Positions 17,972 through 26,364 of a stretch of DNA of 37,876 bases are shown one piece after another. The position numbers and the translations under genes were made by a program. This DNA is from Thiobacillaceae bacterium (GTDB lineage Bacteria > Pseudomonadota > Gammaproteobacteria > Burkholderiales > Thiobacillaceae), in assembly GCA_025054655.1 (NCBI GenBank), contig JANWZL010000048.1, positions 1 to 37,876 on the forward strand, in the 5' to 3' direction. The notes under the pieces were generated by a model. The model saw only the letters and a list, made by a program, of their open reading frames with translations, did no database searches and was not told the origin of the DNA. Each line of letters begins with the position of its first letter. Position 1 is the first letter of the stretch.

Positions 17972-19290
17972 CCCACGCCGACAAGGTCGAGCGGCTGCTG
18001 GCGGCGGTTCGCGCGGCCGACGCCCCGCTGGGCCTGGCCAAGGACACCTCCAACCTGTTCCGCGACCGGCAGGAGGGCCGCAAGGCGCGGCTCGACGTGC
18101 GCGACTTCACCGCGGTCCTGGCGGTGGATGCGGCCGCCGGCTGGGTGGAGGCCGAGGGCATGGTGACCTACGAGCATCTGGTCGACGCCTGTCTGCCCCA
18201 TGGGGTGATGCCGGCGGTGGTGCCGGAGTTGAAGTCCATCACCCTGGGTGGGGCGGCGGCCGGGGTGGGGATCGAGGCCTCCTCGTTCCGCTATGGGCTG
18301 GTGCACGAGACCCTGGCGGAGATCGAGGTCCTGCTGCCCGACGGCCGGCTGGTGGTGGCCACGCCGGACAACGCCCAGGCCGATCTGTTCTTCGGCTTCC
18401 CCAACTCCTATGGCACCCTGGGCTATGCGCTCAGGCTCAGAGCGCGGGTGGTGCCGGTGCGGCCCTATGTGCGCCTGACCCACCACCATTACACCGACCC
18501 CGCGGCTTGCTTTGCCGCGCTGGAGCGCCTGTGCGCGGGGGAGGCCGATTTTCTCGACGGGGTGGTGTTCGGCCCGCGCGAGTTCGTGCTCACCGAGGGC
18601 CACTTCGTCGGGCACGCCCCCTATACCAGCGACTACGGCTTCGAGCACATCTACTACCGCAGCCTGCTCGAGCGCGACGAGGACTATCTCAGCGTGCGCG
18701 ACTTCATCTGGCGCTGGGACACCGACTGGTTCTGGTGTTCGAACAACCTGGGCCTGCAAAACCCCATCCTGCGCCGGCTCGTGGGGCGCAAGCGGCTCAA
18801 TTCGGTCTTCTACACCAAGCTGATGCGGCTCAACAGCCGCTGGCGGCTCACCCACCGCCTCGACCGGCTCATGGGCTGGCACCGTGAATCGGTGATCCAG
18901 GATGTGGACATCCCCATCGCGCACGCGGCCGAGTTCCTCGATTTCCTGCTCGCTGAGATCGGCATCCTGCCCGTGTGGCTGTGCCCCATCCGCCCGCAAG
19001 GCCGCACCTTCACCCTCTACCCGATGCGCAGCGACACCCTCTACGTCAACTTCGGCTTCTGGGACGTGGTGCGCCGGCGCGAGGCCTTCCCGCCCGGCCA
19101 CCACAACCGCCTGATCGAGGCCAAGGTGATGGCCCTGGGCGGCATCAAGTCGCTCTACTCCGACAGTTACTACGACCAGACCACCTTCTGGCGGCTGTAC
19201 GACGGCGCGGCCTACCGCAGGCTCAAGGCGCGCTACGACCCGCACGGGCGCGCACGCGACCTCTATCAGAAGTGCGTGCTCAGGCAGTAG
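17968..19290 (+). CDS. FAD-binding oxidoreductase, TmsA/BfaA-like
   Basis: A 440-aa protein with an N-terminal PCMH-type FAD-binding domain (DTSNLFRDR, then SITLGGAAAGVGIEASSF and the LVHETLAEIEVLLPDG strand), similar to DHCR24-like oxidases and the TmsA/BfaA reductase. In Actinobacteria that enzyme reduces the 10-methylene group made by TmsB to a 10-methyl branch (tuberculostearic-type acids). Related proteobacterial clusters make methylene or furan fatty acids. The start at 17968 overlaps the preceding stop as ATGA, so the two are translationally coupled; longer in-frame starts lie inside the methyltransferase gene. No DUF1365 (TmsC) gene follows. It ends 3 bp from the stop of the convergent arginase-OAT gene. 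Confidence 0.8.
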   Translation: MTHADKVERLLAAVRAADAPLGLAKDTSNLFRDRQEGRKARLDVRDFTAVLAVDAAAGWVEAEGMVTYEHLVDACLPHGVMPAVVPELKSITLGGAAAGVGIEASSFRYGLVHETLAEIEVLLPDGRLVVATPDNAQADLFFGFPNSYGTLGYALRLRARVVPVRPYVRLTHHHYTDPAACFAALERLCAGEADFLDGVVFGPREFVLTEGHFVGHAPYTSDYGFEHIYYRSLLERDEDYLSVRDFIWRWDTDWFWCSNNLGLQNPILRRLVGRKRLNSVFYTKLMRLNSRWRLTHRLDRLMGWHRESVIQDVDIPIAHAAEFLDFLLAEIGILPVWLCPIRPQGRTFTLYPMRSDTLYVNFGFWDVVRRREAFPPGHHNRLIEAKVMALGGIKSLYSDSYYDQTTFWRLYDGAAYRRLKARYDPHGRARDLYQKCVLRQ

Positions 19291-19293
19291 GGG

Positions 19294-21387
19294 TCAGGAG
19301 GCCGCGGGCGGTCCCGGCAGGCCGGCGAAGGCCCGCCGCAGGATGGCGAGGGCGCGCTCGATCTGGGCCGCGGTGATGATGAGCGGTGGGGCGAGCCGCA
19401 GCGTGTGGCCGTGCACCGCGCGGGTGAGCAAGCCTAGGTCCATGAGCCGCAGGGTGAAGGCCTCGGCGTCGATCTCTGGGGCGAGCTCCACCCCGATCAG
19501 CAACCCCTTGCCGCGCACCGCACGGATGGCGGGGTGTCTGATACTGAGCAGACCCTCCATCAGCCGGGCGCCAAGCTGGGCGGCCCGTGCCGGTAGGTCG
19601 AGCGCCTCGATGAGCTCCAGGGCGGCGAGCCCCACGGCGCAGGCGAGCGGGTTGCCGCCGAAGGTGCTGCCGTGGCTGCCGGGGGTGAACACCGCCATCA
19701 CCTCCGCGCGGGCGAGAAACAGCGATATGGGCACAAGCCCCCCGCCCAAGGCCTTGCCCAGGATGAGCCCGTCGGGACGCACCCCCTCGTGCGCGCAGGC
19801 GAGCAGGCGGCCGGTGCGGCCCAGGCCGGTCTGCACCTCGTCGGCAATGAGCAGCACGCCGTGGCGGCGGCAGATCTCGGCGCAGCGGGCGAGCCAGCCC
19901 GGCGGTGGCACGACGATGCCGGCCTCGCCCTGGATGGGTTCGACCAGGAAGGCGGCCGTGTAGGGCGTGATGACCGCCTCCAGGGCCTGCGCGTCGCCGT
20001 AAGGGATCAGCCTGAAGCCGGGCGCATAGGGGCCGAAGCCGTCGCGGTATGCCGGCACGCTGGAAAAACCGATGATGGTGGTGGTGCGGCCGTGAAAGTT
20101 GCCGGCGCAGACGATGATCTCGGCCCGATCCTCCGGCACCCCCTTGACCCGGTAGGCCCAGCGCCGTGCCGCCTTGATCGCCGTCTCCACGCCCTCCGCT
20201 CCGCTGTTCATGGGCAGGGCCCGGTCCATGCCGGTCATGGCGCAGGCGCGGGCGAGGAAAGGGCCCAGCCGATCGTTGTGAAAGGCGCGCGAGGTGAGCG
20301 CCAGCCGCCGCGCCTGTTGACACAAGGCAGCGGTCAAGCGCGGGTGGGCGTGGCCGAAGGCGAGCGCCGAATAGGCCCCCATCATGTCCAGATAGCGGCG
20401 CCCCTCGCTGTCCCACACCCATACGCCGCGCCCGCGTGTGAGCACCACCGGCAGCGGGGCATAGTTAGCGGCACCGAAACGCGCCTCCAGAGCGGGCGCA
20501 GGCGACGGCCCGGCGGGCGGGGCGAGCGCGGCGAGCACCTGAAGCAGCGTCTGCACGGTGCGCCCCTCGACGTCGCGCTGCGGGTTGAATTCGACGATCT
20601 CCACCGCCGTCAGGCGCGGGTCGTCGCGCACCTGTGTCAGCAAGGTGCACACCTCATCGGGGCCAAGCCCCCCAGGTACGGGGGTATTCACCCCGGGCAC
20701 GTAAACCGGATCGAAGGCGTCCAGGTCGAGGCTGATGCCGTAAGGCGCCGCGCCCACCCGCGCCAGCGCCTCGGCGAAGGCGGCGGCAAAACCGCGCCGG
20801 GCCACCTCCGCCGCCGCGATCACCCGCACCCCCAGGCGGTCGAGCAGGGCCCGTTCGGGCCCCTCCCAGGAACGTGCGCCGATCACGGTCACCCGCGCCG
20901 GATCGAGCCGCCGCACCCCTGCCAGCAGCCGGTTCTGGGCCCGCGGCCCCTCGCCCAGGACGAAGGCCAGCGCCATGCCGTGCGGGTTGCCGCTCACGCT
21001 GGTGGCGGGGGTGTGTGCGTCCAGGTGCGCATCGATCCAGATCAGGCCCGGCGCCTGCGCCAGCCCTGCCGCCACCCCCGTCCAGGTGCCCGGGGCGATG
21101 GCGTGGTCGCCGCCGACGATCACCGGCAACCCCTCGCGTTGCGCGATGAGCCTGCGCACCGCACGGGCGAGCCGCCGGTTGAAAGCGGCCAGGGCGCGCA
21201 GTTCGCAGCAGCGCATGGGCGCGGTGAGGATGCCGCGCCAGGCGAGCCGCCCCTGCGCCCACAGCGCAGCCGTGGCCAGGCGCAGCCGCTCGGGCGCGCC
21301 GGCGCTGCCGCCGTGCGGATAGCCCAGCCCGCTGGCCGCACCCAACAGGATGAGCCGGCGTGCCGGCGAATCTGCATCATGGGGCAT
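19294..21387 (-). CDS. Fused arginase - ornithine aminotransferase
   Basis: One 697-aa open frame encodes two complete enzymes. Residues about 10-290 are an arginase/ureohydrolase with GGDH at 92-95, DAHLD at 119-123 and SLDLDAFDP at 219-227 for the dimanganese centre. After an Ala/Pro linker (about 288-300), residues about 305-697 are a class III PLP aminotransferase of the ornithine/acetylornithine type, with NSGAEG at 394-399, EPIQGEAG at 483-490, D516 in IADEV and the PLP lysine K545 in LGKALGGG. Together they convert arginine to ornithine plus urea, then ornithine to glutamate-5-semialdehyde (P5C), which the adjacent PutA can oxidise to glutamate. The ATG at 21387 follows AGGAG; the frame continues upstream of it but would overlap putA. 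I do not know of a characterised fusion of this kind. Confidence 0.93.
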   Translation of the reverse strand: MPHDADSPARRLILLGAASGLGYPHGGSAGAPERLRLATAALWAQGRLAWRGILTAPMRCCELRALAAFNRRLARAVRRLIAQREGLPVIVGGDHAIAPGTWTGVAAGLAQAPGLIWIDAHLDAHTPATSVSGNPHGMALAFVLGEGPRAQNRLLAGVRRLDPARVTVIGARSWEGPERALLDRLGVRVIAAAEVARRGFAAAFAEALARVGAAPYGISLDLDAFDPVYVPGVNTPVPGGLGPDEVCTLLTQVRDDPRLTAVEIVEFNPQRDVEGRTVQTLLQVLAALAPPAGPSPAPALEARFGAANYAPLPVVLTRGRGVWVWDSEGRRYLDMMGAYSALAFGHAHPRLTAALCQQARRLALTSRAFHNDRLGPFLARACAMTGMDRALPMNSGAEGVETAIKAARRWAYRVKGVPEDRAEIIVCAGNFHGRTTTIIGFSSVPAYRDGFGPYAPGFRLIPYGDAQALEAVITPYTAAFLVEPIQGEAGIVVPPPGWLARCAEICRRHGVLLIADEVQTGLGRTGRLLACAHEGVRPDGLILGKALGGGLVPISLFLARAEVMAVFTPGSHGSTFGGNPLACAVGLAALELIEALDLPARAAQLGARLMEGLLSIRHPAIRAVRGKGLLIGVELAPEIDAEAFTLRLMDLGLLTRAVHGHTLRLAPPLIITAAQIERALAILRRAFAGLPGPPAAS

Positions 21388-21402
21388 ATGGCCTGCACTC
21401 CT

Positions 21403-21422
21403 GTCTATATTTCGATATAGAC
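21403..21422. promoter_or_regulatory. 20-bp palindrome between arginase-OAT and putA
   Basis: GTCTATAT-TTCG-ATATAGAC is a perfect 8-4-8 inverted repeat centred in the 52-bp gap between the two divergent starts (16 bp from the arginase-OAT ATG, 18 bp from the putA GTG). It is AT-rich in a GC-rich neighbourhood. It may be a shared operator, or an RNA hairpin with a UUCG loop in the putA leader. The binding protein is unknown, and no regulator gene is adjacent. Confidence 0.65.
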
Positions 21423-21439
21423 CTCGTGCGGGAGGCAGC

Positions 21440-24310
21440 GTGCCTGAGGGTATCGATCCGGTCGTGGACGAGGCGCTCATCCGGGCGATCGGCGAGCGCC
21501 TGCTGGCTGCCGCGCGCGCCGGCAGCGACCTGTTCGACCGCACCAGCCTGCGCGGCTGGCTGCTCACGCGGGCGCTGACGGATGCGCGGCTGCGCACCGG
21601 GCTGTTCCGCTTCGTCGATGTCCTGCCGCAGCTGGACAGCGACGCCCAGGTGGCGGAACACCTGCAGGCCTATCTGCAGGGGGTGGAACTGGCCGGTGCC
21701 ATGGGCCGACTCATCCGCCTGGGCGAGCGGCCGGGTTTCGCCTTCGCCGTGCGGCGGGCGGTGGCGCGTCTGGCCCGGCTGTTCCTGGTGGAGGAGACGC
21801 CGGCGGCCATCGCCCGCCTGCTCGCGCAGCTGCAGCGCCGCGGGCTGCAGGTGAGCCTGGACGCGGTGGGTGAGGCGGTGCTCACCGAGGCCGAGGCCGA
21901 GGCCCATGCGGCGCGGGTGCTCGGGCTCATCGACCGGCTCGCGGGTCGGCCTGGGGCGGACGTCTCGCTCAAGCTGTCGGCCCTGACCGCCCGCTTTGAG
22001 CCCATCGACCCCGAGGGCACGCTGGCGCGGCTGTGGCCGCGTCTGCAGACCATCGCGGCGGCGGCCCAGGCGGCCGGGGTGTCGCTCACCCTGGACATGG
22101 AGCAGTCCGAGTTCAAGCCCCTCATCCAGGCCGCGGCGGCGCGCCTGCGCGCGACCCGGCCGCAGCTGGACCTGGGCGTGGTGGTGCAGGCCTATCTGCG
22201 CGAGGCGCAGGCCGACCTGGAGACGGTGCTCGCCCTGGCGCGTACGGGCGGGCGCAGACTGCGCGTGCGGCTGGTCAAGGGGGCGTATTGGGACTACGAG
22301 CTCGCCTATGCCGCCCAGCGCGCCTGGCGACCAGCGGTACTGACCGAGCGGGCCGCCACCGACGCGCAGTTCGAGCGGCTCAGCCGCGCGCTCATGGCCG
22401 CGCGCGATGCGGTCTATCCCATGATCGCCAGCCACAACCCGCGCAGCCTCGCCCACGCCATCGCTTGCGCGCAGGCGCTGGGCCTCGCGGCCGAGGACTG
22501 GGAGGTGCAGATGCTGCACGGCATGGCCGGGCGGCTCGCCGCTGCAGTGCAGGCGGAGGGGGTGCGCGTGCGCCTGTACGTACCCAGCGGCGACTTGATC
22601 GGCGGCATCGCCTATCTCATCCGGCGGCTGCTGGAGAACACCGCCAACACCTCGGCCCTGCGCCTAGCCCTGCACGGGGCGGAGGCGGCGCTGCTGCTCG
22701 GCGCGCCCCGGCCTGAGCCGGAACAGGCGCAGGCGGCCGCCGCGGGCGGCTACACCCACGCGCCGCTGACCGACTTCAGCCGCGAACCGCAGCGTGCGGC
22801 CCTGCGTGCGGCGCTCGCCGCGGTGCGCACGCGGCTGGGCCAGGACTACCCCCTGCCCGGGCCCGGTGGTGGAGAATGGATCGTCTCCACCAACCCCGCC
22901 CGCCCGGCCGAGGTGGTCGGCCGCGTGCAGGCGGCCACGCCGGCGGCGGTGGCGCAGGCGGTGGAGGCGGCCACGGCCGCTTTCGAGGGCTGGCGTGCGC
23001 TCGGTTTTGCAGGCCGGTCGCGGCTTCTGGAGCAGGCGGCGGCCTTGCTTGAGCGACGCCGGCATGAGTTCGCGGCCTGGATCGTGCTGGAGGCGGGCAA
23101 GCACTGGCGCGAGGCCGACGCCGAGGTGGCCGAGGCGATCGACGCCCACCGCTATTACGCCGCCCAGGCCCGCGCCCTGGAGGGCTGGCGGCCGACCGAA
23201 CACCTGCCCGGCGAGCTGAACGACCTCCGCTACGAGCCGGTGGGCCCGACGGCGGTGATCGCGCCCTGGAACTTCCCGCTCGCCATCCTCGGCGGCATGA
23301 GCGCGGCGGCCCTGGCCGCCGGCTGCCCCGTGCTGCTTAAACCCGCGAGCCTCACCCCGGTCATCGCCTGGCACTACCGCCTATGCCTGCTCGAGGCCGG
23401 CATCCCGCCCGCGGTGGTGGGCTGGCTGCCCGGGGCCGGCGGCACGGTGGGCGAGGCGCTCGTCGCCCAGCCGCAGGTGGCAGCCGTCGCCTTCACCGGC
23501 TCGCGCGCCGTGGGGCTGCGGCTGCTCTCACGGGCGCACAGCCCCCAGCCCGGCCAGCGCCACATCAGGCGTGTGGCCCTGGAGCTGGGCGGCAAGAACG
23601 CCCTCATCGTCGATGACGACGCCGACCTGGACGAGGCGGTCGGCGCCATCCTCGCCTCCGCCTTCGGCTATCAGGGCCAGAAGTGCTCGGCCGCCGCGCG
23701 GCTGATCACCGTCGGCCGGGTGCACGGGCGTCTGCTCGAGCGCCTGGCGCAGGCCCTCGCCGCGCACGACCTGGGTCCGCCCGAGGAGCCGGCCTTCAGT
23801 TTCGGGCCGCTCATCGATGCCCAGGCCCTGTCCAAGGCACAGGGCTACCTGGACCTGGCCCGCGGCGCCGGGCATATCTACTACCAGGGCCCGCCGTTGC
23901 CGGTGGAGACGGAGGGCGGCCATTATTTTCCGCCCGTGCTGGTGACGGACGTCGATCCCGCCCACCGCCTCGCGCGCGAGGAGCTGTTCTGCCCTATCCT
24001 GACGGTGCTGGCCGCCCCGGACTTCGACACCGCGCTCGCCTGGGCGCTCGACTCCGACTATGCCCTCACGGGCGGGGTGATGAGCCGCCATCCGGGCCAT
24101 CTCGCGCTGGCGCGCGAGCGTTTTCGGGTCGGCAACCTCTACCTCAACCGCCGCATCACCGGCGCGCGCATCGGCATCCAACCCTTCGGCGGCACCGCCT
24201 TGTCCGGCAGCGGCATCCCCGCGGGTGGGCCCGATTACCTCAAACAGTTCCTGTGGTCGCGCTGTGTGGCGGAGAACACCGTGCGTCACGGTTTCGTCCC
24301 GCAGCTGTGA
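21440..24310 (+). CDS. putA: PutA: proline dehydrogenase / P5C dehydrogenase
   Basis: A 956-aa bifunctional enzyme that oxidises proline to P5C with FAD (quinone-linked, at the inner membrane) and P5C to glutamate with NAD. The proline dehydrogenase barrel covers about residues 90-430, with LVKGAYWDYE near 278-287 and LYVPSGDLIGGIAYLIRRL near its end. The aldehyde dehydrogenase half covers about 460-956, with APWNFPLAI, the general base in LELGGKN near 715 and catalytic C749 in GQKCSAAARL. It is a short-form PutA without the DNA-binding ribbon-helix-helix domain of the E. coli protein. The GTG start at 21440 has GGGAGG six bases before it; an upstream ATG at 21350 would overlap the arginase-OAT gene and lacks support. 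Divergent partner of the fusion gene. Confidence 0.95.
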   Translation: MPEGIDPVVDEALIRAIGERLLAAARAGSDLFDRTSLRGWLLTRALTDARLRTGLFRFVDVLPQLDSDAQVAEHLQAYLQGVELAGAMGRLIRLGERPGFAFAVRRAVARLARLFLVEETPAAIARLLAQLQRRGLQVSLDAVGEAVLTEAEAEAHAARVLGLIDRLAGRPGADVSLKLSALTARFEPIDPEGTLARLWPRLQTIAAAAQAAGVSLTLDMEQSEFKPLIQAAAARLRATRPQLDLGVVVQAYLREAQADLETVLALARTGGRRLRVRLVKGAYWDYELAYAAQRAWRPAVLTERAATDAQFERLSRALMAARDAVYPMIASHNPRSLAHAIACAQALGLAAEDWEVQMLHGMAGRLAAAVQAEGVRVRLYVPSGDLIGGIAYLIRRLLENTANTSALRLALHGAEAALLLGAPRPEPEQAQAAAAGGYTHAPLTDFSREPQRAALRAALAAVRTRLGQDYPLPGPGGGEWIVSTNPARPAEVVGRVQAATPAAVAQAVEAATAAFEGWRALGFAGRSRLLEQAAALLERRRHEFAAWIVLEAGKHWREADAEVAEAIDAHRYYAAQARALEGWRPTEHLPGELNDLRYEPVGPTAVIAPWNFPLAILGGMSAAALAAGCPVLLKPASLTPVIAWHYRLCLLEAGIPPAVVGWLPGAGGTVGEALVAQPQVAAVAFTGSRAVGLRLLSRAHSPQPGQRHIRRVALELGGKNALIVDDDADLDEAVGAILASAFGYQGQKCSAAARLITVGRVHGRLLERLAQALAAHDLGPPEEPAFSFGPLIDAQALSKAQGYLDLARGAGHIYYQGPPLPVETEGGHYFPPVLVTDVDPAHRLAREELFCPILTVLAAPDFDTALAWALDSDYALTGGVMSRHPGHLALARERFRVGNLYLNRRITGARIGIQPFGGTALSGSGIPAGGPDYLKQFLWSRCVAENTVRHGFVPQL

Positions 24311-24315
24311 GCGCT

Positions 24316-24332
24316 GCCCCCGTGCCGGGGGC
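24316..24332. terminator. Possible bidirectional hairpin terminator
   Basis: GCCCCCG-TGC-CGGGGGC forms a perfect 7-bp stem between the convergent stops of putA and the diguanylate cyclase gene. There is no T-run on either strand, so it may be a weak terminator or only a transcript-end stabiliser. Confidence 0.45.
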
Positions 24333-25352
24333 TCACTCCAGCACGGTGACGCGGTTGCGTCCGTTGCGTTTGGACGCATAGACCGCCTCGTCGGCGCGTT
24401 TGAACAGGTCTTCCGGGCCTTCCCCGGACCGGCGGGCGGCCACTCCCACCGAGATGGTGAAGGCGTCGATGGCCAGGTGGTCGGATTTGCGCACCAGCCG
24501 CAGCTTGGCCACACGGGCGCGGATGTTCTCCGCCACCTGGGCGGCCCCGGGGAGCCCGGTGTCCGGCAACAGGAGCACGAACTCCTCGCCGCCGTAACGG
24601 GCGGCATAGTCCTCGCCGCGGATCGTGCGCCTGAGGGTCTCGGCCACCTGGCGGATGACCACGTCGCCCACCTGATGGCCGTAGGTATCGTTGATCTTCT
24701 TGAAATGGTCGATGTCCGCCACCAGCATGGACAGCGTGGGTGTGGTGGGCCATAGCTCCTGCAGGACCTGCTCCAGCCCGCGGCGGTTGTATAGCCCGGT
24801 GAGGGGATCGGTCTGGGCGGCGCGGCGGTGATGCTCGATCTCCGTCTGCGCCTTTTTCAGCTCTTCACGCGCGCTGTCGAGTTCCTCCGCCAGCTTGCGC
24901 TGTTCGGCCTGGGCCTGCTGGGCAGCAGCGAGCAGCGACTGGGCGATCTCCTGCAGGCTAATGCTGTCCTCCGCCCGCGCCAGGGCCTCGATGTTCGCCT
25001 GCAGGGCCTGTTGGAAGCTCTGGTTACCGGCATCGGCCGTTTTCAGGGTCTTCAGCAGGGTCTTGAGCAGCCGCTCCAGATCGCTGCGCACGCTGCGGAT
25101 GCGCTCGTAGCCGTCGGGCAGGAGGTAGCGCTCGTAGAGCGTGCGCAACAGGGCCTCGGTGAGTGCCTCGCCCTTGTGGATGTACTCCTGGATGATCTCG
25201 TGCACCTCGGCCGGCAGGCCCTGGAAATAGGCGTAACTGACGGCATAATGCGGCGGTGTGGGTGGGATATGCGACTTGATGAGCAGGGCGAGGGCACGCT
25301 TGGCCAACTCCTGCGCTTGGAGGAAGGCATCCGCCGTGGTCGGCTCGGTCAT
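24333..25352 (-). CDS. Diguanylate cyclase (GGDEF)
   Basis: A 339-aa protein that would make cyclic di-GMP from two GTP molecules. The C-terminal GGDEF domain (about 175-339) has an intact GGEEF active site at 254-258, DIDHFKKINDTYGH for substrate and metal binding, and an inhibitory I-site RGED at 245-248, five residues before the active site. The N-terminal about 170 residues are helical, probably coiled-coil near 120-175 (AQAEQRKLAEELDSAREEL), with no membrane segment, and act as an unknown sensor or dimerisation region. The start at 25352 (MTEPTT) has a better-placed AGG than the ATG at 25370. It is divergent from miaA. Confidence 0.92.
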   Translation of the reverse strand: MTEPTTADAFLQAQELAKRALALLIKSHIPPTPPHYAVSYAYFQGLPAEVHEIIQEYIHKGEALTEALLRTLYERYLLPDGYERIRSVRSDLERLLKTLLKTLKTADAGNQSFQQALQANIEALARAEDSISLQEIAQSLLAAAQQAQAEQRKLAEELDSAREELKKAQTEIEHHRRAAQTDPLTGLYNRRGLEQVLQELWPTTPTLSMLVADIDHFKKINDTYGHQVGDVVIRQVAETLRRTIRGEDYAARYGGEEFVLLLPDTGLPGAAQVAENIRARVAKLRLVRKSDHLAIDAFTISVGVAARRSGEGPEDLFKRADEAVYASKRNGRNRVTVLE

Positions 25353-25422
25353 CGCGGACCTGGTGGCCATTGTTACATTTATTGCATCTTAGTCGACGGA
25401 CTCGTTCCGAGTACAGTGAATC

Positions 25423-26364
25423 ATGTCACATACACCGACCGGGGTCGTGGTCGCCATCATGGGGCCGACCGCCAGCGGCAAGACCGCCCTGGCCCTGCAA
25501 CTGGCGCAGCGCTATGCCGTAGAGGTCGTCAGCGTCGATTCGGCCCAAATCTACCGTGGGATGGATATCGGCACGGCCAAGCCTGGGCTTGAGCAGCGCG
25601 CCGCGGTGCCGCACCACCTGATCGACATCCTGGAGCCGACCGAGTCCTATTCCGCCGGCCGTTTCCGCACGGACGCCCTGCGCCTGGTGGGCGAGATCTG
25701 CGCGCGCGGGCGACTGCCCCTGCTGGTGGGCGGGACCATGCTGTATTTCCGCGCCTTGAAACACGGGCTCGACCCCCTGCCCCCCGCCGACCCCGCCGTG
25801 CGGGCCGATCTCGACGCGCGCGCCGCGCGTGAGGGCTGGCCGGCCCTGCACGCCGAGCTCGCCCGGCTCGATCCGGCGGCGGCCGCCCGCATCCGGCCGC
25901 ACGACGCCCAGCGCATCCAGCGCGCGCTGGAGGTCTGTCTCACCACCGGTCGCCCCTTGTCGCAGCTGCAGACGGCCAGGGCGCAGCCGCTGCCGTTCCG
26001 CCTCGTCGAGATCGCCCTGCTGCCCGCCGACCGGGCCGCGCTGGCCCGGCGCATCGCCGAGCGCTTCGAGGCCATGCTGGCGGAGGGGTTCCTGGACGAG
26101 GTGCGGCGGCTGCGCGCCGCTTATCCACTGCGGCCGGAGCTGCCCGCCATGCGCAGCGTGGGCTACCGCCAGGCCTGGGAACACCTGGAGGGGCGCATCG
26201 ATTACGCCACTTTCAAGGCCCAGGCCATCGCCGCCACACGGCAGCTGGCCAAGCGGCAGATGACCTGGCTGCGCAGCTGGCAGGGGGCGCAGATGTTCGA
26301 TGGCCTGCACCCGAACCTAGGGGATCAGGTCACGACCTGGCTGCGCGGTCTTCTAGTGGGGTGA
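25423..26364 (+). CDS. miaA: tRNA dimethylallyltransferase
   Basis: MiaA adds the isopentenyl group to A37 of tRNAs reading UNN codons. The 313-aa protein has the P-loop GPTASGKTA near residues 14-22, the [10 protein letters not shown] motif close behind it, [14 protein letters not shown] and the C-terminal [11 protein letters not shown]. Length and order are typical. It starts at 25423 with a weak ribosome binding site. Its 3' end overlaps that of the convergent xseA by 35 bp. hfq, the usual gammaproteobacterial neighbour of miaA, is absent here. Confidence 0.96.
   Translation: MSHTPTGVVVAIMGPTASGKTALALQLAQRYAVEVVSVDSAQIYRGMDIGTAKPGLEQRAAVPHHLIDILEPTESYSAGRFRTDALRLVGEICARGRLPLLVGGTMLYFRALKHGLDPLPPADPAVRADLDARAAREGWPALHAELARLDPAAAARIRPHDAQRIQRALEVCLTTGRPLSQLQTARAQPLPFRLVEIALLPADRAALARRIAERFEAMLAEGFLDEVRRLRAAYPLRPELPAMRSVGYRQAWEHLEGRIDYATFKAQAIAATRQLAKRQMTWLRSWQGAQMFDGLHPNLGDQVTTWLRGLLVG

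Noticed and set aside
19672-21420. 582-aa plus-strand frame opposite the arginase-OAT gene
   Set aside because: Antisense shadow; the minus-strand frame has complete motifs of both enzymes.
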